This document shows, in pieces, positions 13,640 through 27,718 of a stretch of DNA of 64,000 nucleotides. The DNA comes from Montifringilla adamsi (taxonomy: Eukaryota; Chordata; Aves; Passeriformes; Passeridae). Both the position numbers and the translations under genes were made by a program. The notes beneath the pieces were generated by a model. That model worked only from the letters and a program-made list of their open reading frames with translations, was not told the DNA's origin and searched no databases. Location of the stretch: assembly GCA_017590115.1 (NCBI GenBank), contig JAGGNK010008892.1, positions 4,471,383 to 4,535,382 on the forward strand, in the 5' to 3' direction. Every line of letters begins with the position of its first letter. Positions within the stretch are counted from its first letter, which is position 1.

Positions 13640-13805
13640 CTCAGATAATTTCAAGTCATCTGAGAATTAATCCTCAGAATCCCTCTGAGGTAGATACCGA
13701 CGTCATCATCCTCATATTTGAAAGGAAGTGGAACTGAGGCACTGAAATGGGAAGAGATTTTAGGTTTCCCAAAGGTTCAGTGGCTATGGAATGGGAAATG
13801 AGGCC
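13640..13805 (+). repeat. Decayed MIR-type SINE relic
   Basis: AATCCTCAGAATCCCTCTG then AGGTAGATACCGACGTCATC, GAACTGAGGCACTGAAATGG and CCCAAAGGTTCAGTGGC match the MIR core in the right order. It lies about 240 bases before the CR1 insertion. Confidence 0.72.
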
Positions 13806-14049
13806 TGCCAAAACTACCAAGATATTTTGTAGGCAACAGTTCATTGAAGTATACTGAAGTACATTGTATAATTGATTCCTAGTGCTATCATGATGTAAGA
13901 ATGGGTTTCAGTTAAAGAAGCAGAGCTCATCTGTTTATGAAGATCCTTGGGTTTAGGTTCACTTATTAAAGCACCTGTGGTGTTGGCACATTTTTGAAGA
14001 GAATATTGTGATTTGATGTACAATCAAGTCCTTTGTTGACATACTTCAC

Positions 14050-14673
14050 AGCAAGGCAGCCAGGAGAACCAGCCCTGTCCTGGGGTGCATCAGGCACAGC
14101 ACGGCCAGCCAGGCAAGGGAGGGGATTGTCCTGCTCTGCTCTGCACTGGGCCCGCCTGACCTCAAGTGCTGGAGGCAGTTTTGGGTGCCACAATATAAAA
14201 AAGACATTAAGCTATTGGGAAGTATCCAAGGAGGCCAGAAAGATGGTGAAGGGCATTTAGGGGAAGCCATAGGAGTAGTGGCTGAGGTCACTTGGTCTGT
14301 TCAGCCCAGAGAAGGAGAGCCTGAGTGGAGACCTCATTGCAGTCACAGCTTCCTCGTGATGGGAAGAGGAAGGCCTGACACTGGTCTCTTCTCTAGGGTA
14401 ACCAGGACCTGAGAGAATGACCTGAAGCTGTGTCACTGGAGGTTTAGGTTGAATATTAGGAAGAGTTTTTTTGCCCAGAGGGTGGTGGGCACTGGAACAG
14501 GCTCCCCAAGGAAGTGGTCACAGCACCAAGCCAGACAGAGTACCAGAAGCATTTGGACAATGCTCTCAGACACATGGTGTGAGTCTTGGGGATAGTGCTG
14601 TGCAGGGCTGGGAGTGTGACTCAATGATCCTTATGGGTACCTCCCCACTTACTATATTCTGTGATTCTGTGAT
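14050..14673 (+). mobile_element. CR1 LINE, 5'-truncated 3' end
   Basis: About 620 bases match the 3' end of avian CR1 retrotransposons in sense orientation. Recognisable blocks include CCTGTCCTGGGGTGCATCAG, GGTCTGTTCAGCCCAGAGAA, GAGACCTCATTGCAGTCA and GGGCACTGGAACAGGCTCCC. It ends with the octamer tail ATTCTGTGATTCTGTGAT in place of poly-A, the hallmark of CR1. It carries only the terminal segment, so it cannot code for reverse transcriptase. The left edge is approximate. This is the strongest evidence that the host is a bird. Confidence 0.95.
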
Positions 14674-15844
14674 AGTTTGCTAGACTAAAATGAATTTAAT
14701 TGTTCTCTAATAACCTCAATTATTCACAGCTGTCTAATTAAGAGAATAACTTGGCAAAATCAGAGAGCTGTTAGTTTCACAATGGTGCTATGTAATTTAG
14801 TACATTAGGAGGTTCCAAACAAGGTGCTGCATATGTTGAAAACAATATGTCTAATGCTCTATGCACCTGAAAATCCCAAAGAGAGGATCCAGTTCCTGTC
14901 TAGTATTTCCCCAGGGGTACCATTTTTCCAAGTCTTGGTTTTAATGATGAGTTCACAAGGTAAGACTTGGCATAGATAAATGGATACAAATAATTGTGGC
15001 CATAGCCTTTGGCTGTTGCTGTTGAAGAGCTGGACTCTTCTCTTTCAGTTAAAACTGCAATGAAAAGCAAGTGTCACAAAATGCGGCTGTTTCTGATCCA
15101 TAATGACGTAAGAAAGGAATAAAAGAAGCCTCAAAACAAGAAGTAAAAAAGGGTAAGAAAGCATCAATGTAGGTAACACACACTAAAAATTTGAATCTCT
15201 TCTGATTACAATCATAATCTACATTTTCAAACTCATTTGAATTTATTGAGTGCTAATTTCTCATAATTTATCTTGCTTTATTTTCCTGCACTCAGCTAAT
15301 TCTTCTTGTTATTCTGTTTTCTTTTGGGTAGAAAAAGCCTTTTAACTCTCAGTGTTTTCATCCACTGTACATATTTACACTTGCACACAAAGCATCAAGA
15401 ATTCTATAGACGTATTTATATTACATGATTAGAGTGCTCAGTGATTCCACCACTGGAAGTGGAACATACTCCAGTAAATCCACACATGATGCAAGGATTA
15501 TGATATTGCTTCTGCTACATTTGGCATGCTCAGATTTTTATGAGAGTTTTTTATTAAGCTAAAAAGACAGGAGCAGTGATAAGTCTTCATACAGATTAGA
15601 AGTGCTCCACCTTCTTTCTTTGTAAATCTGACTCCTGAACACTCACTGATCTTTATATGTGACTGCCTGTTCTTTACCAATTATGAATCTCATGAACTGT
15701 GTTTCCCACATATTTAGAATATATTTGACAATATGTAAACTAGACATATAACATTCAGAAACTGGCTTTTTTCCTCTGTTCTAGTTCTTCAAACATATGG
15801 CCTTATACAGTAAATACACCCTACCATGTGCCAGAACATACAGT

Positions 15845-15872
15845 GTATGTGTGTGTATATATATATACACAG
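15845..15872. repeat. TG/TA microsatellite
   Basis: GTATGTGTGTGTATATATAT continues into ATACACA. A short simple-sequence repeat, partly self-complementary. Confidence 0.85.
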
Positions 15873-18665
15873 ACACATTGAGGGACAATCTGTCATTTTC
15901 TTGTTTCACTAAAAGCATTCTTTGCCTTGTACATCTCCTAAGAGAGCCAAACAGTTGCATGTGGATTTAAATGAACAAACTAAATGTGTACAATTTGAAC
16001 TAATTTGTGACTAAGTAGGGAAATCAAAGATTGAGAAATGTTCCTTACAGTGAACCATAGAAAAGAAGGTACAGCAAGGGAGAAGAGACATCTTAAGAAT
16101 GGAATTTTCACCTGAATATGCCAGAGGTAAAAGCTCATGGCAGTGAGACCCACCTTGTTTCAGTGGTGGCATTTTTACTTGTTTAATTGGATAAAACTGC
16201 TGGTTAATTCTTGTTCACTGGTGCACAGAGCTGTAACTCCCTTGTGTTGCAGGGATCCCCTGTTATCCATGGCCACAGTACAGAGTAATGTGCTTGTTGG
16301 TTGTGAGATGAGGTTGTAGAGATCATGGTTAGCTATTGTGGAAACCATATTGCATTGTGACTTTCTTCATGTTACCTGCAGAACAGACAAGTGACCTGGA
16401 TGGCTGGCTGGCATCAACAGCCGTTCAGGAAGAGGCTTTGACCAGGTGTGTTATGAGGTGACAGCAGCTGGGTGCTAGCATCAGACCACATAGTTTGAGA
16501 GCTCTTCACAGGTGTTGGGAGACAGCTTCTGAACGTATTCACTGAGAGGTGTTGACAGTGCCTGGAAAGTGCCTCCTGTGACAATATTTGCTGTGGGCAT
16601 TGACATCAGTCAGGATTCAGCAATTGTTTCAAGGACCATTTTCTGATGAATTATAAAACATGAGTTGTTATGGACTCAGGTGGATAAAACCAGACTGGAA
16701 ACAAAAAAAAATTATCTGTCTTTCCTTGGTTGTGTGAGTTGATGAGCAAGGCTGTGCAGGTTATACAGGTAGAGAATGTACTGAAGGGAGGATCAGCAAT
16801 GCTGCTTCCTTCATTAGAAGTTGAAATGAGGGAGAACAGATGTTTGCAGCCAGACAGATCTACTCATCTCATTCTGTGTGTACCACAATGGTACACTGTT
16901 TCTGAATGGTAGAATTGTACAGAATCCTACATTTTACAGTCTCTGCTAAACTGGAATGTATGAATAAGGCAGCCTGGAATCTCTGGGTGAGCTGACATGC
17001 CATTACAGGAAAGGGTTTCACCTTCTGAGTAGTTTCTCCTGAGACCCCTCTTAGGGATATTTAATCTTTCTTTTGTCATAATTTTCCCCATGAATTCCCT
17101 CTGTTTGCTGATTGCAATGCTTAAGAAGAAGGTATTATTATTTATCTGCTATGGCTCATGAGTTTCTGTGGCCTAGAGCAGTAAGTTGCAGATCACTAAT
17201 ATACCCCTAGCTCTTTAGTCTTCTCTATATTTTCAGCAAAAGAATCTGGAGATGTATTTTTACTGCAGCCTTGTTTTTACACTCTCCATGGCTGTTTTCC
17301 AGCTTGACAGCCTTGTGTGAATGTGAGTCATTGTGCTCTAGAAGATGCTACACATTGTTCTCAATCTAATTTTATATTTGTTCCTTATATAATAAAGTGA
17401 CTGGTACCTTCTAGGTGGACCTCTGCCAACAGTGTTTGCTCCAAAATTCTTTACACTACAATGTGAACTTCATTGTTGAGAAATGGATTCCTCTGTGGCA
17501 TGCATCAAGCTGGACTTAAAACTTAGGGTTTTAAAGATCACTGCTATGGCCAGTGTAGCTCTCTCTGCCTCTCTTAATTTTTGACAACTTTTTCACTATT
17601 CATATTTTAGCTGCCTTATGCTAGTCTATGGCTAAAACATGTTGCAGACAGATGTGGTTGCTTTCCCAAAGAGATGCTATTCTAAAATCAAGCTGAGAGA
17701 TGACAAACAGAGACGATCAATAGAGAGGGACAACACAGATTAAGGTGATAGTTCCAACCAAGGTAAACTGCTGTGGCCAGAGCACACTAACCTTGCTTAA
17801 ACTGAGACAGTAATGAACACTCAATCTGTAATTGAGCAAGTATCTTAAAAAATCCTGACATTAAATAGAGAAATGCAAGAAAAGAGGAAAGTAATCTTTC
17901 ACTTCAACCGCTTGGAAGCTCTAATGATGAAGGCAGTATCTAAGTTGAACAGAAGGTGATCGATGTGTTTGACATAAACAGCTTTGAGCATGCAGTCAGT
18001 GTGGCCAAAGCAGTCCTATGTGTTTGCTAAGCCCACACCTGTCCATTACAACTGCTGGTGTATTTTTATGAGAGAATACAGAAGTTTAATATGCTTTTCT
18101 AGGTATCTGGATGAAGCCTTATCTATTCATGGGAAGCAGCTCTGGTACTGAAATTTTCTTTAACATCCTTCAATATTGGTCATCTGAATACTAAACATAG
18201 AGTGCAAATTCTGCACTAATGTTACATCTTCAATTGATTCTTATGCCACAATACAACTTAGTAGTATTGTTTTTATTTCTAATGTAACATAATTATATAT
18301 TATTAAATGCTACATTATTATATGCTATTATTTATTGCAAATATGTTTTTGCGTAATGTATGATTAATATTTTTACATATTCCTATATATTGTAAATATT
18401 GAAAGATGATAGGAAAAACCATTTAGTAGTAATTGAAGATGTCAGGGAGGAACTGGTTTCCTTCAGCAGGAGATGCCAATGCTGCATTGTCAGACTACAG
18501 ATTTTTCTTGGTCAAATTTGTAGAATAGAAACACTTGAAGATAAAAACATGCATGTCTTTGTAAATAAGAGGGAAGGGTGGTTATTTAATTTGGGTATAC
18601 TAACTGTTCTAAATATGCTTCTGTTTGGATTTACAAGGATTCTTTCTATCAAGTGAGATACAATT

Positions 18666-18681
18666 AAAAAAAAAAAAAAAA
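18666..18681. repeat. Short poly-A tract
   Basis: A 16-base A run after CAATT. It has no recognisable retroposon upstream. Confidence 0.7.
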
Positions 18682-19639
18682 GTGAGATGGTATCAGGAGA
18701 TGCCAGTGGGACACAATGTACAGACTTTCATTTCAGGAACATGAGCAATTTGGGCTCTTTTACTAGGTGCTCTTGAAGCTTAATGCCAAGACTCTCTCTT
18801 TTCCATGAAGATTATTAATCTGTATCAATGCTGTATAGGAGAAGAGTGATTAATAAGTTAATATCCTTAGAAATATCTTATTATGAACATTTCCAGCATC
18901 ATAGTCCAGTCCTATACTCCTTATTTTTAAGGACTTGGGATTTGTTTATTTGGGTTGTATGAATTAATAGTAATTATAACACCCCGGTCATGTACAGCAC
19001 TTCTTGTATGAAGAATTTGAAGCAATTTTGTCCCTTTTATAAACTATGAAAGGGATGTACAGAAGACCTATAAATGGCTTGCTGAAGATGAACTTGCAAA
19101 GATGTGGCAAGTTCAGGAATAAAAATCAGAAGTCCATTTGTCTTTCTGGTCATAGTGTGGCCATTGTGTACAACATAACATTTAGTACTTGTGTATCACT
19201 TTTTTCTAGTCTCTTTTCTTTGGAGTTCCATTGCTATTATTTTAATCTCTGTAAGGTTTAGCAAATCTGAAAGAAAATAAGTAAGAGTGGGTATTATTTC
19301 TGTGTTATTTGAACAGAGTGCCTCTCACCTCATCAGCTTCACCTCTCCCCACCTCTCTTACCTCTATTGATGCCTCTGTTGATATAAAACTGTTTTGAAA
19401 TTTGACTTCTGCTTACTATGTGGTGAATATAATTCTCCCATCAGTCCTGGTGGGGGAAATTGAAGCTGTTAGTGAGAAAAGTAATCAAACTTCTGCCCAA
19501 CAAGGTGCACAGTGACATTTTGGGGTTCAGTTTGAATCTCCAAAAATCAGTCTTTCTTATGTTTTGCTTCTTAAGACTGACCTTACTAATTGCCTAGAGG
19601 ACAAACTGTAGTGCATGACTTTTGCTTTTCCTTTGTTGG

Positions 19640-19640
<1 letters not shown>

Positions 19641-19678
<38 letters not shown>
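19641..19678. repeat. Pure poly-T tract of 38 bases
   Basis: An uninterrupted T run, the longest pure homopolymer in the window. It could be the tail of a minus-strand retroposon, but the sequence on its right shows no gene or family I recognise. Confidence 0.88.
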
Positions 19679-19679
<1 letters not shown>

Positions 19680-22235
19680 TCAGATGCATAGGGAGGTTAT
19701 TTAACTCGTCCTTTCTCTTCAGAAGGCAGACGCTACTGCTGATACTGAGGAGCTGGATGTAGAATTCATCAGGTTAGGGGCATATGCCATGTAATTACTG
19801 ATTTTCCCAGGTGTCATAAGCAGAGAGCATAGACAAGACTGGAGACGACCAAACCAAATTAACAGCATGTGGAAGTTTGACCTAGTTTTATTTGGAGATA
19901 GAATCTTCCTTCTACCCAGAGAATCCTCACCTGGAGATGATGCTTTTTTCTGCACTGTCTTGCACATGGGATCTCTTGGCTGTGCTGGCAGAGCAGTGCT
20001 GGAGCTGCCTTTGGCATAGTCAGGAAGGAAGCCCTTCTGTTGGTTCTGGGTTTGTGGAGCTGGAAGTCTCAAATTGTCCTTCATTTGCCCTTTTGCAGAG
20101 ACAATGCCCCTCACTGTGGAGAGCTACTCCCACTCATCCCATTAGCACTGTTCTCTTTAAACTTCTGTGGTGTGGTTTCCCTGTTCAGTTTGTATCGTAA
20201 AAGTGGCTCCTGCAACCATCCCTATCTTTAGTTGCCTATGAAAATTTGGTGTGGTTTAAATTATTTTTATACTGGTACACAGAATTCTAGATCATTGAAG
20301 AGAAAAGGTTTTTTGGATGCCACATAGGAGGAAGCTATTCAGGGATTTGGCTATAGGACAGTTCAGTGGACTTTATAATTAGGGGGGTTTATTGCTATTA
20401 TTTTTACAATAAGATCATATTGTTTTTTTCCTGTAAAACAAGTCAGTTCTCAAATGCAAATGAGCTAACACAATCAAAAAATCTCTTTCTTTAAACAGTT
20501 TCTAATACAACTTTAAAATTATTCTTTTTACCCGTTTTTCCTTTTTTTTTTTCTCATTCTGCATTATGTGTCACTTACTGGAATATTCACAGAAGGAAAA
20601 CACAGAAGGAACTCAGTGCAACCAGCTCTATATTTAACTACCTGAATAATAACAAAATTCAGAGGTGTTTGTCTAGTTCTATATTTAATAATGAGATGCT
20701 CCAAAATGTTTTTGCATTTTCTGTCTTCCAAATATCTCAAAGCACTTGGTCATCGCCATTATGAGACAAACTTAAGTCCAAGGAAAAATTTTGTGAGATG
20801 TCCACAGCTGACATCCAGTAGAAGATAGAGCTGAGAAGAGGATCTATGTCTTGAGCCCTCAGGCCACTCTGCCATCCTCACTGCAGCAACTGTCGGATAT
20901 GTGTTCCCTCTTCTCCCCGTCCCTGCTGTCCCAAGGTCACAAATCAGGGAATTAAGCTTCAGGAGCAAGCAGCTCTGCTTGAGGCCCCTTGAGCTGAAGC
21001 CTTGTTCTGCAATTAGTGCCGCCTCAGCAAGCAAGCTCAGACAGTGAAACAAAGAGAAGCCCTTGCAAATTGCAGCCATTATCTCTGTAGAATTTCTTCC
21101 CAACCCTGTGAGCACCACACAGCCATAGGATACTGGGAGATGCAGGCAGAAATAGATTCACCCGTGCTAGGTTTGCTGCAGGGTTGCTCAGGATTATCCA
21201 TCTTGAAAGGCCAACCTGCAGCACCCAGGCAGCACAAGATTGTCTTAGGCCCACTGAGTGCAATGTAAATACTACAGTTTGGTGGCATTTTGCCCTGAAA
21301 TAGGAGATAAAAGTTAACAGACCATGGAAGTATCTTCCAAACGCAGTGATCTCTACTAGGAAAAAATACTGATAAACTGACTTTTTATTGTAAGTTGGTG
21401 GATTCATTAGTAAGGTATGGAAAAGATCTACTGGAATGCCTTTAGATTTTGACTAATAGATGTGAGTGGACTAATTCTAAGTTATACAAAAAGTAAGTAA
21501 AGCACGATGATTGCAATTTGTCTTAAAGCTGCTATATAGAGATCTACAAGAAAGGTCCAAAATTTTTTGAGTGCATACAAACTGAAAGGTTGAAACCCTT
21601 TGTAATTAGCTCACCAGTCTCCTGAAGAATGTATCCTTGCCTCCTTCTAGTTGTAAAAGTCCAAGGTAAACTAAGTGTCTGCTCAGTTGCCCGAGAACTG
21701 TTTGTGTGATCACGGAGCCGTGGGAACCATCTGTCATAGATGCACAGGCATGCTGTGCCTCAAACCTTTTTATAATCTTTTGGGGATTTTAATTCTTAGT
21801 ACTCAGCCATTGGCCTTGAATACTGTTCAGGGGAGAGCTGTGAAGTTCCCCCGTTTAGTTTAGTAAGGCTCAAGACATGTAAGACCCCACCAGGGACTTC
21901 TTTTTGGCTCTGCTTAACATCAAATAGTAGAAAGAACAGCCTTGTCAAAGAAGATAGCTTGCTAGCAATTTCAAAGGCAGCATTGGAAATTCTCTAGCTA
22001 AGCAATAAAAATGAAAACATGCACATGCCTGTTGTGCTGTGGTTAGTTATTTTCATTTTTCCAAACATGGAGCATTGCAACTATTTATTGCAGGGGGAGC
22101 CCAAGTCCTGAACTTGTTTCTCCACTACAATATGCAGCTCAGGTGCTATTTCACATTCAGACTTCTCTGACTGTTTTTTGTTAAAAGTTAATAGCTACAT
22201 GATGGTTTCCAGTTAATTTTATTTCTGCAGAGCAG

Positions 22236-22258
22236 TAGACTTTAATCAATCAAGTCTA
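22236..22258. promoter_or_regulatory. Inverted repeat in an AT-rich homeodomain-like cluster
   Basis: Seven-base arms TAGACTT and AAGTCTA surround TAATCAATC. Nearby are AGTTAATTTTATTT and GGGTTAATTACTAAT (22270-22285). The group of TAAT cores and dyad symmetry suggests a homeodomain-responsive element. Low certainty. Confidence 0.25.
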
Positions 22259-23047
22259 AATTACTATGGGTTAATTACTAATATGTAATTTGACTATAGT
22301 GTTTCAGGGGAAAAAAAGTCTTTGGTCACAAGAGGTTGCTGTTCAGAATTAATTGGTAAACTGAGGCATACACCTTCAATGAGATACTCAGAGCATTTGC
22401 TGCTTCTTGAAATAAAGACCAAAAATGACACATTGGAGGTTGAGTGCTATGACCAATGTGATAATTTGAATTTTTCAAGCTTCTTATTTTAGAAGCTTCA
22501 CTGAGATTTTCAAAGTCTTTTGGGTCTCCACAATGGTGTAGGATTGGTTGCTAAAGCAAGGTATTTCATACACTTCTGGGCTTGCATGAGAGATCTGGAC
22601 AGTTGCTTTCCTTGTGATATCTCATCATTTATTCTGTAGTTACAGAAGACTGGGGAAATGAAATAAATCACAAGCACACTGTTGGAAAAGCACTATATAC
22701 TATAACTGTTGGTTTTATTATTATTTCATAGCTTTCCAGGTATTCTAAAATCTGGTAAATATTTTGCAGCATTTGAAGCTTTTCCAACTTGATCCTCCTA
22801 TCTGAGATCACAGAATGGCATTGGGGAGGAATATAACAATGCATATTATAGTGCAGTAGCATGGAAATTAATTGCAGTAGCAGAAAGGGAATCTTGCTCA
22901 GAAAATTTGGCAGTTGTCACATTTAGACACAAGAACAGATGAGCCATTCATTTGATTGAGCAGAGAAGTTCTTGTTTCATTGTTCCCCTGAAAAATTTTC
23001 ATTCGGATTATGGAATTTGATAGGGCTCTTAATTAAAGAGACCTGCC

Positions 23048-23072
23048 TTTTTTTTTTTTTTTTTTTTTTTTT
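23048..23072. repeat. Poly-T tract
   Basis: A run of 25 T followed by CCTCTCTCC. No adjoining retroposon identified. Confidence 0.82.
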
Positions 23073-26000
23073 CCTCTCTCCTTCTGAAGACAGGGTTTCA
23101 TTGTGTTTGTAACTTAGTCTTTTGGTAAGCACCATTTAACATGGGGATGTAAAAGGCTGGCTTCTCCGTACATCTCTTGATCCAATTGAAGTAGCACCTC
23201 TTGCAGCATCCTTTCAAAAGGAAAATTGAAAGAAGCATAAAAAATTGAATTCATTACATTGTGGTTGTACTTCATCAGAGGGATTCTAGTCTTTCTGGAG
23301 CATGGAAGATTTTCTCAGGCTTCTTTAACTAAGTGCTACATTGCCAATCATTGTAGCTGTGTGCTGAGCAGTTTGCAGTTTTCATGGCATTATAGGGTAT
23401 GAGAAGTCCACCACCGGTCAGGAATGGGAAAGAGTAGGATAAAACTGCAAAACTTTTGTCTGTTACCTCCTTTGTATAGAAATGTATTTCAGATTGTGTG
23501 TGATGGATCTGGATTAGTTAATATGCTGGGATTAGACCTATCTCTGTGTAGAAGATACACAATTTAGCATCAGCACCGGGTTCATCTGGGTGTCAGAAAG
23601 CCATGCCCATTCTAATGATACAGTTTCCATAGCAGCTAATGCACCTCAGAAAAGAAGGAGACAAGAATCAAACTCATGACTAACATGGCTGTCCCAAGCT
23701 CGTGATGATATAAACTCTGGCACCCACATTGTCACGTATCTTTCACTGTGTGGTATATCTAGAAAAGTTACCGAGTAGAACTCTAAGGTAATTAAACTCT
23801 CCGTTTTCCTAAGAGACTGTTCTGATTAGTCACAGCTAACAGCCTTATCTTCATTGAATTCCTGAGGAAGAGCTGGTTTTACCAAACTAAATTCCTGCAA
23901 TCAGAGTCAATACTGGCTTAAAATGTACACAGTCTAAAGTCTGGGTGCTGGAGTTCCAATGATCTCTTGTTGGAATTAGTCTTGATTTTCAGTCATGGAA
24001 TTTAATGTAACAACCAGTCTCTGTGTTTACTTATTGCATTAGTTACCTTATGTGTATGCTAAATTTTGTAGCAAACATGCTGGTGGAGCATAGTGTGGTG
24101 TCTGTACCCATTTTCTCCTGGCAGTATGCATCAATACAGGGGTTAGCATTGCTGATCTTTGTGGCACACAAGCTCCCCATTTGACACAAGAGAGGACTTT
24201 GTGTAACCTTTCATTTTAGCTCATACTGCTTGAATTTTATGTATATCTATCTCAATCCTCAGTTCTTATCTATTTGATTGAGAGTTGGTTCAGTAAAAGG
24301 TCTGATACACATTAAAATTTGCATTTCCATTCTGAGGCTCAGTGTTGAAGTTGGTATCCCTCTCCTCTTTTTCTAAAATGGACATCTAAAAGACACAGCC
24401 TTGGAAATACCCCTATTGACTTGGAAGGAAATCTGGCTGACTGTCTCATATGTAAAGGCCTAAGTGATGGTGGGTGAGTCTTGGCCAGCATGATTGTGAT
24501 GCTGAGGCACCCGTTAGAATTTTAAATCAGACACTTTGAATTTTGGCCAGTGTGCAATGGTTACCCAATGGGCTGCTGATTTGGTTTTTTTTTTGGCAAG
24601 TCTCAGCAGAAGCCACATATTACACTTAGTAAAGGATGGCTAAGAGTGACAGATGGTCATGGGGCTTTTTAATGTATGAGTGCTGACAATTCATGCTTGT
24701 TTCTCTTCAGGTATTCATATATTCTTCCACATACAAGGGCTGACACTAGTCCCATTAATTGTTTAGAAAAAAGGAGGTTCCAGTGCATCCTCTCTGACAT
24801 TTTTCTATAGTCCTGTAGATTTTTTTTTTCTATGTAGCAGTCTACAGATTTTTTTTAAGTGCTTTATAAAGCATACTTTCTGGGAGAGGATACTGGCCTG
24901 ACAACTAGAAAATCTGTTTATAAGTTCAGTTCATCTTGTCTGTTGTTTGATGCTGGCTTCCTCATTTCACATTCTCTTTTTCTGAATGGAAAATCTACTT
25001 CTTCCCCTTCCTGGTGAAAGATGCTGTCTTGGCATTATCATCATCACTGTTGGACCAGTCTGAGGAGACGAGAGTCTTTTGTATTCCTATACCATCTGTT
25101 TTGCTGACACGTTACAGATGAGATTTTAGAAGAGAGGGGAGTGTCTAAGATTTTAACTTCAAATCTTTGATTTTGTTTACATTTTTCTCCTTTCAGTAAC
25201 TCATGGGTACCCATTTCTCAGTTCTAGCTTCATCCATCCTGAAACAACCCAATTACACCAGTTGAACAGATACTAGAAATAAAACAGAGTGCAGAATTTC
25301 CCCAGGGTTTAAGAGCAAGTGGGAGGGCCATTTCTCACCTACCAGTGCCAGAATCTGGAAGTTAGAAGTGAATCAAAGTACTCCTGAGACACAGCAGAGG
25401 TACAAAGGAGTCAGTAGTGAACACTGACATGAGCCACTCAAGCCTGGAGGCCCAAATTTATACTCCCTTGTCTTCCTAGGAGATTACATGGCCACAGTGA
25501 CCAGGACAGCTCTTTTCAATAAGATGAAAGATGGAGAAGGTCTAGAAGGTCTCAACTAGTTAATTCACTCTGCAGCACTTGTTGTTCTGCTGCAGGATAT
25601 TCTCAGGAGCTGTATGGCTCTTGTTTCACCTCAGGCAGGGAGGTTTCTGGCATATGAGTTCTTTTTGTGTTAGAGTATTCCCTCTCTAAACAAACACTAC
25701 AGTATTTTATTTGATCTTTTAGTATGTTCCCTTAGGCTAGACAGTGACCAATCACAATATTTTGCCTGCATCCAGGACAGACTATCCAGCTCCTCCTTTT
25801 TCTGCTACTTAAAGAAAACTAGAGGTCATTGTACAATCATCAATTCCCTGAAGTGATTAGCACTTTTATGCTAAGGGACTCTGCTTTGATTTTATTAAAA
25901 CAAAGCTGTATTTGACTGATGAAGAGCCTCAGGAAGGCTTTAAACTTACTTTGGAGGTGAAATTGTCCCACAGAAGTAAAGTAGTACCTTGATTATTTCT

Positions 26001-27665
26001 GTATTTGTCTGAGCTGATACTTGTCTAAATAATGTGATTCATTATTTACGTGGTATATTAGAAATAGTCATTGATTGGTGCCTGTGCTTAAGTCAGAGGA
26101 AGGGAGATTAAAATGCTTTGCGTCTCAAAATAATCTTTCTCCACCTCCAGATTGTGCCAGTTCTCTTATTTAGTTGAAAAAAGGGAGCTTCACTAAAAGT
26201 TGTCAGGTTTTGTTATGTCCTGTAATAGAGCAGGTTGCTGCAGGCCTGCTCCTCACCACAGACACACACAAGGCTTCCTGAGGAGGGAGTTGTCTGCTCG
26301 AGAAGCAAAGCAGCTGAAGTAAGCTCGCTGGCAGCTGAACATGCCATCTCTCTGGGGCAATATGCTTGTGTTATGGAATTTGCTGATATAAACTACAGGC
26401 TCTCTCTGTACCAAATTTCCCTAAAGATTGGAATGAGTCTGTGTTGCGAAAGCAAGCTTCACAGCATCCCTGGTGAGCACAGAAGTTACGGTAGTAAAGG
26501 AAGAAATCCAAGGATGATGCAAGAGGGAAGGGAGCCAAGAAGAGAGCAAGGCAAGAGAGAAAATACATAAAGAACTGCATTTGTAAGTAGGTGAGAAATT
26601 CTGATGAGGATACAGTCTGACTTTATGGTCAAGCACATTTCCCAGGGCTGGACAAATCAGTATCTCAGTGGGCAGCAGCAGGTCTGCGCTTGCTTATAAT
26701 TTGCAGCAATCTGTCTTGTTCTTCCATCCTCTTGTTTTCTTCCCTCCCTTTCATTTTCCCTGCTGCTCTTTAGCATGTTCTCCAGCACTAATGCTGCAAC
26801 AGGTCTCTAATATGACTGAAGAGATACTATGACCAAACTCACTGAGAAATTATTTTTAATGAGAAAAAGTGTTGCACTGAAGCAGTGAGCTCCTTCTCCA
26901 ACAGAAAAAAAAAATCCTTACAGTGGAAATCCTGCAGTAAAAAACTCTTCAGATGAATTGCTTGTTAGAGGATAAAGCAGTTAGGTGAATAAAAGCCTGA
27001 TTACGTACCTGCAGGTAGAATGTAATATGAATCAGAAGAAGTAAATTGATAATTTGGCTTCTACCTCTGGCTGAGGGCTGTGCCTGAGCAGTTTTATTCA
27101 ATACCTGCTTCTGAAAAAAGGAGAAGTATTACAAGAGGCAGGTTATTCAAATGAGGATTTTGATCTGCATTTGTCTTGAGCTAGGACCCTAACATGGAAA
27201 GGAGGCATTTCAAGCTGTTGGCTTCATGAGTTGGTCAGTTTGGACAGGGCACGTGACATCTCCAGTTGCTCTGAAACTCTGTGATGTTAATGTGACAGAA
27301 TGACATGACATCTCTGCACAGGCTGGCAGCATGATGGCACTGCATTAGATAGATGTGGTAGGGGAGTGCTTTCACCCTTATTGTGAACATCATGTTCCCT
27401 TTGGTCAGATGGAGCTAATGCTCAGAAATGCTCACCACACTGCTGAGCTCCCAAAGCTTTCCCCTGGCTCCAGCTTTCAGAAGCTGCTGCCTCCCCTGAG
27501 CTGCCTGCTCTAATCACAATCCCCAGGCAGCATTTATTTAGCTTGGAGTAAGCCTTTGGTGTTAACCTCACACAGACTTAAGTGCTGCTTACGTACCACT
27601 TCCATTTATTTATTCCTTTTTCTCATTACAGTTTTGTCCCATTTCCCCTGGGCTCTTGTGCTGCC

Positions 27666-27718
27666 TTTTTTTTTTTTTTTTCTTTTTTTTTTTTTCTTTT
27701 TTTTTTCTTTTCTTTTCT
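27666..27718. repeat. Long T/C homopolymer-like tract
   Basis: About 53 bases of T with a few single C interruptions. It creates spurious Phe-rich and Lys-rich frames that are not genes. Confidence 0.85.

Larger units (their letters stand above)
1..13640 (+). other. Inferred alpha-neurexin-3 intron, left part, no exon recognised
   Basis: AT-rich, CpG-poor DNA with frequent stops in all frames. I looked for neurexin LNS and EGF segments in the translations and found none. The contents are low-complexity tracts, a MIR relic near 6.8-7.0 kb and the regulatory candidates listed separately. The assignment as intron follows from the beta first exon being at 56.7 kb: the internal promoter lies inside a very large alpha intron. 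The stretch 7011-13640 holds nothing I recognise. Confidence 0.7.

Noticed and set aside
14033..14291. Open frames on both strands inside the CR1 element
   Set aside because: They fall in the terminal 3' segment of a truncated LINE and carry no reverse-transcriptase motif.
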